Source: Daucus carota subsp. sativus
Lineage: Eukaryota; Streptophyta; Magnoliopsida; Apiales; Apiaceae
Reading direction: 5' to 3'
Length of the DNA: 64,000 nucleotides
Assembly (NCBI RefSeq): GCF_001625215.2
Contig: NC_030382.2
Location: 47,581,364-47,645,363, forward strand
The position numbers and the translations under genes were made by a program. This document shows, in pieces, positions 60,797 to 64,000 of the stretch. Every line of letters begins with the position of its first letter. The first letter of the stretch is position 1. The notes beneath the pieces are model-generated. The model worked only from the letters and a program-made list of their open reading frames with translations, was not told where the DNA came from and searched no databases.

Positions 60797-61354
60797 TACT
60801 ACATTGAAGAATTATTGATAAATTATATTAAAGAAAAGGCTTTGAGATGAAAAGAATCAAAATATTTACTTCCAATGGATTATATATCCAAATCATTATA
60901 GCTATACAGACCGCAGATTATCATGTCCAAATCGAATATGAAAGTCTCTATTACTTTTTCTGCTGATGATGTTTTCTACTTTACGAGTTTCTGTTAAATG
61001 AACTTTTTTTTTCTTTTGATTCGCTAAGTTATTCAAATCTGTTTCTGTTAAATTGAAAAGGTTCTTATATATTTATGGTTGTTTAGAAACAAATATCAGA
61101 TTTTGATAGCATTTTGAATATCCTTGTATCTCGTATGAGTTTTCCTTTACTTTTTATATTTCATTGTGTACCTAATTATTCTCCCTATCTATCTTCTCGC
61201 TTTTCAATATTCATATGTCCTATGACATGTTCTAAAATTTTTCATTTTCTCTTTAGCAGTGGTGGCTTTGTCAGCAATATAATAGTAGCGATTAGAGATT
61301 GTTAGACTAGCTTGGAAACAGACAGTGTGAAACTTCACAACCTAAACATTTTCC

Positions 61355-64000
61355 ATGGTAAACCAGTCAATGTCTTCTCGCAAACGAGCTCTCGATTGTT
61401 CCCCTATAAAACCTACGTTGAAGAAAAGGTCAACCTCTGAAGTACCAGAAGATAGAACCCCCAAACGGGTTTCATTTTCTGTTCAGACTTTCACACAACC
61501 ATCAAAACGCCATCATGATGGTATGACATTGAATAAATTATAGTCTATAGATTCTGTGTTATTCTTGATGTTTAATCTTTCTCCTTGATCATAGTTTTGT
61601 TGTTGTGCACTATGCAGGAATTGAAGTCTCGATTAGACGGGAGTCAAACGATTCAGTTGATGAACGTCACAATGGAACTGCTGTACATTCTCTGGTATTG
61701 GAAGCGTCAATTAGTATAACTAACAACACAGACAACAGAGAAAAAAGTTCATCGTTGTCATTTATTAAGGCGTTGCCTAGTTATTCGAGAGGTATTACAT
61801 CTTTATGTTTTAATCTTTTATATAATTTTTCCTTCCCTCCTTTTCATTTCTCTTGTATTTATATGTGATCAATTAACATAACCTTCACTGCACAGTTTTT
61901 AAGAAATCCATATATTTTATGATACTCTTTGGCAAGCTTTATAGCTTATACATAACATAAGGTGTCTCTGATGTATACTTTGGAGGTCCAGAAAGATATT
62001 AAATTAAAATATATGTTAACTACAGCTTCCTAGATTACTATATAGTTGTACAGAACACTGTATATTAAAGAAGGCTACGCTAATACCTGCACGGTTGATT
62101 GTTTAGGTGTCAAATCTCAAACTGAGTTTAATCATGACAGTACTGAGAGTACAGAAGGTGTCAAATCTCAACGTGAATTCAATCATGACCGTACCAAGAG
62201 TGCAGAAGGTGTTAAATCTCGAACCCAGTTCAATCATGACGGTTATAAGAGTACTAAAGGCAGGCTGCAAAGTGTTTTGCCTACTCTGTGCCACCAGAAT
62301 GGTCCTGTGAAAGACATTATATGGAGGTGAGTTTAGTATATAAAGCATACCTTGCACTTGCAGTAAGATTTGCGGTCTTTATTTGCAGTATATCTAAGTA
62401 ACTTTTCTTTTATGCCTTTGCTTTTGTTGATAATCATAGCTTAACTTTTGTTTTGTTAGTCATATTAATGGAACCGTTATTGTGATGTCTATATCTACCT
62501 ATGGATATACTCCGCATATGCTCCCTCTGAGTAGCACACGGGTGCTTGCTCGGACCATTTAAGGCAACACAATTTTACTATGGGCCATTAACAAACAAAA
62601 ACACTCATTAACATGTCAACCCATACTTTGATTCTTTATGAATCGACTTCAATCAAACAATTTGCATATGTAATCAACCCCAACTCGAGTTTGCCTTTTC
62701 TAACTCTATCAAACTTGGCAGCAGTTTGACATCTTGCTATGTATAATTTGTAGCAGTGCACTGACTTGACAAAATTAAGAGGTGAAAAGTAAGAAAGAAG
62801 ACCTTTATATATTAAAGCTCAACTTTGCTCGAGATTAATCCGGCTTGGTATTTTCAGCTGCTCCTGTAGCTTGTTTACTTTATGATTATGACCTACCTCA
62901 AACTTGGATGTATGCAAAATGCTTGGTTAGGCAAAACAAGCTTTTACTCAACATTTTTGTAGTCCTACTATACAGAGAATAAAGGGAGGTACATCAGAAG
63001 TCATAGTTCGTGGCAGATCAAGTTGCAAAGACAATGACACAACTGGTGAAATTATAAGGCATTGTATTTGTAGGCATATTACATTCACTTAGGTGACTTT
63101 TGAGATGTTGACAAAGATCAGAAGCATACCGAACCAAATTCTGATTCTGCACATACATATACTAGCTCATAGCCCGTGCAAAGCATGGGTTACTATTAGA
63201 TACATTATTTTTTCAATAATTTTAATTGTCATGTATTTTATATTAATTTAAAATATAATAGAATTGATTGTTGAGATTTTACACTTTTTAAAACTAATAT
63301 TATAAAATTGTTTATTAATATGTTATTGATGAGACTCAAACCTTAGACATTTGTATGCAAAAAAATAGTATTGTATCTTACGGTTCTCATCAATCTGATT
63401 TGAATAATTTTATGACTCTGATTAAAAGGGATAACCAAAAAATGAGGCAACCAAACTACAATTATCTCTATGTTTGGTTATTAGATTGTAGTGTTATTAT
63501 AGATGTCACTAGTTTTGCTTTTGTGCTTCTTGCAGCCATGTTGGGGGCAGGTCTTAAGAAATTTGCATGTTTCTACTATGGCCTGTACTTGTTTTCTACT
63601 ATTCATGAGTAATTAAGCATGAATGCCATGAGCATATTTTTGTATTTTTCTAGGGGCATAGTGGAGGTCATTGACTGTGGTAAAATAAGGATGTCTGAAG
63701 AAATGATTGCTCATTTATCTGCCAAAGTTTCCCGGAAAGCTTTTGAATTTTCAAAGAAGATCAAGTCAAAGCTGCAATTTAAGTTGTTTCCTCGCAGTGA
63801 TTTGTATCCAAAAATCTTTCAGGATTCATGCCCTGACAGGGATGACATTGCTCTGTATTTTTATCCAACCAAAGATGAGAGGTGAATTCAGACTTGATGC
63901 TGTGTATTTGATGAAAACTTTAGCAGAATGTTCTGACATTTGAAGCCGTTTCTTCTTTTTGCAGGTCAAGAAAGAAATATTCTCAACTGGTAAAGGACAT
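61355..64000 (+). CDS. AIPP2-type SPOC-like protein, partial (runs off the window)
   Basis: Exons seen are 61355-61520, 61618-61791, 62107-62326, 63654-63881 and 63965 to the edge; all splices are GT..AG and in phase. The N-terminus is basic (MVNQSMSSRKRALDCSPIKP). Residues 115-165 are three 17-residue repeats. Then come VKDIIWRGIVEVIDCGKIRM and a conserved block (KLQFKLFPRSDLYPKIFQD, then CPDRDDIALYFYP). This is the C-terminal SPOC-like domain of AIPP2 and related plant PHD proteins, which act with BAH proteins in H3K27me3 silencing. The AIPP2 PHD finger is absent from the part seen. A shorter start at 61370 (MSSRKRALD) is possible. Confidence 0.75.
62107..62259 (+). repeat. 51-bp coding tandem repeat, 3 copies
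   Basis: It codes for GVKSQTEFNHDSTESTE, GVKSQREFNHDRTKSAE and GVKSRTQFNHDGYKSTK in the AIPP2-like protein. The array starts exactly at the splice acceptor. Confidence 0.93.
63162..63503 (-). mobile_element. Short non-autonomous Helitron in an AIPP2-like gene intron
   Basis: Read on the minus strand, it starts TCTATAATAACACTACAATC. It ends with the hairpin CCCATGC-TTT-GCACGGG (one mismatch), then CTAG. The flanking host bases are A and T. At 342 bases it is the shortest of three Helitrons here, and all three are in the same orientation. Confidence 0.7.

Noticed and set aside
62103-62357. Antisense frame over the AIPP2-like repeat
   Set aside because: It is a mirror of the 51-base repeat. 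The plus frame has correct splice phases and known domains.
1-64000. LTR retrotransposon or virus-like element
   Set aside because: I found no long direct repeats, primer-binding sites or gag/pol-type protein stretches in any frame offered by the window.

Overview
The window is nuclear DNA of a flowering plant, almost certainly a eudicot. The genes are split by short, AT-rich introns with GT..AG borders. Plant-only families are present (remorin, a CLE peptide, ureide permease, X8 callose-binding protein). The gaps are full of Stowaway, hAT, PIF/Harbinger, Mutator and Helitron remnants, and one stretch is a transferred piece of plastid rps18. I cannot fix the species from sequence alone. No LTR retroelement, virus-like element or CRISPR array was seen.

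Layout. 0-9 kb: a membrane RING-finger protein (+), a remorin (-, 6 exons) and a small secreted leucine-rich-repeat protein (-, 11 exons). 9-13 kb: Helitron, two Stowaway MITEs and a CLE9/10-type peptide gene (-). 13.5-22.9 kb: a purple acid phosphatase of the PAP2/PAP9 type with a C-terminal membrane tail (+) and an ELM2/SANT nuclear protein (-). 23-25 kb: a MITE and a second Helitron. 26-36 kb: eIF6 (+), an epsilon-type 14-3-3 (+) and an EAF7/MRGBP-like subunit (-). 38-40 kb: an X8-domain callose-binding protein with a Thr-Pro-Gly repeat (+). 41.6-45 kb: a PIF/Harbinger transposon with an open transposase and a broken second gene. 45.9-46.7 kb: a Mutator-like element holding a gene-like fragment. 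47.1-51.7 kb: an ERLIN-like SPFH protein (+) whose second intron carries a hAT element with a Mutator-like element nested in it. 52.2 kb: tRNA-Pro(AGG). 53.4-56.1 kb: a ureide permease (+). 56.5-61 kb: MITE clusters and the plastid rps18 fragment. 61.3 kb to the end: the first part of an AIPP2-type SPOC-like gene (+), with a third Helitron in an intron.

The genes are ordinary housekeeping, signalling and transport genes and do not form one pathway. Their order is the informative part. CLE9, PAP2/9, ELM2, 14-3-3 epsilon, EAF7, X8, ERLIN and UPS recall, from memory, duplicated blocks of Arabidopsis chromosomes 1 and 2, so this looks like a conserved gene neighbourhood. I rebuilt all exon structures by hand from splice sites and reading phase. 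Every complete model closes in frame.
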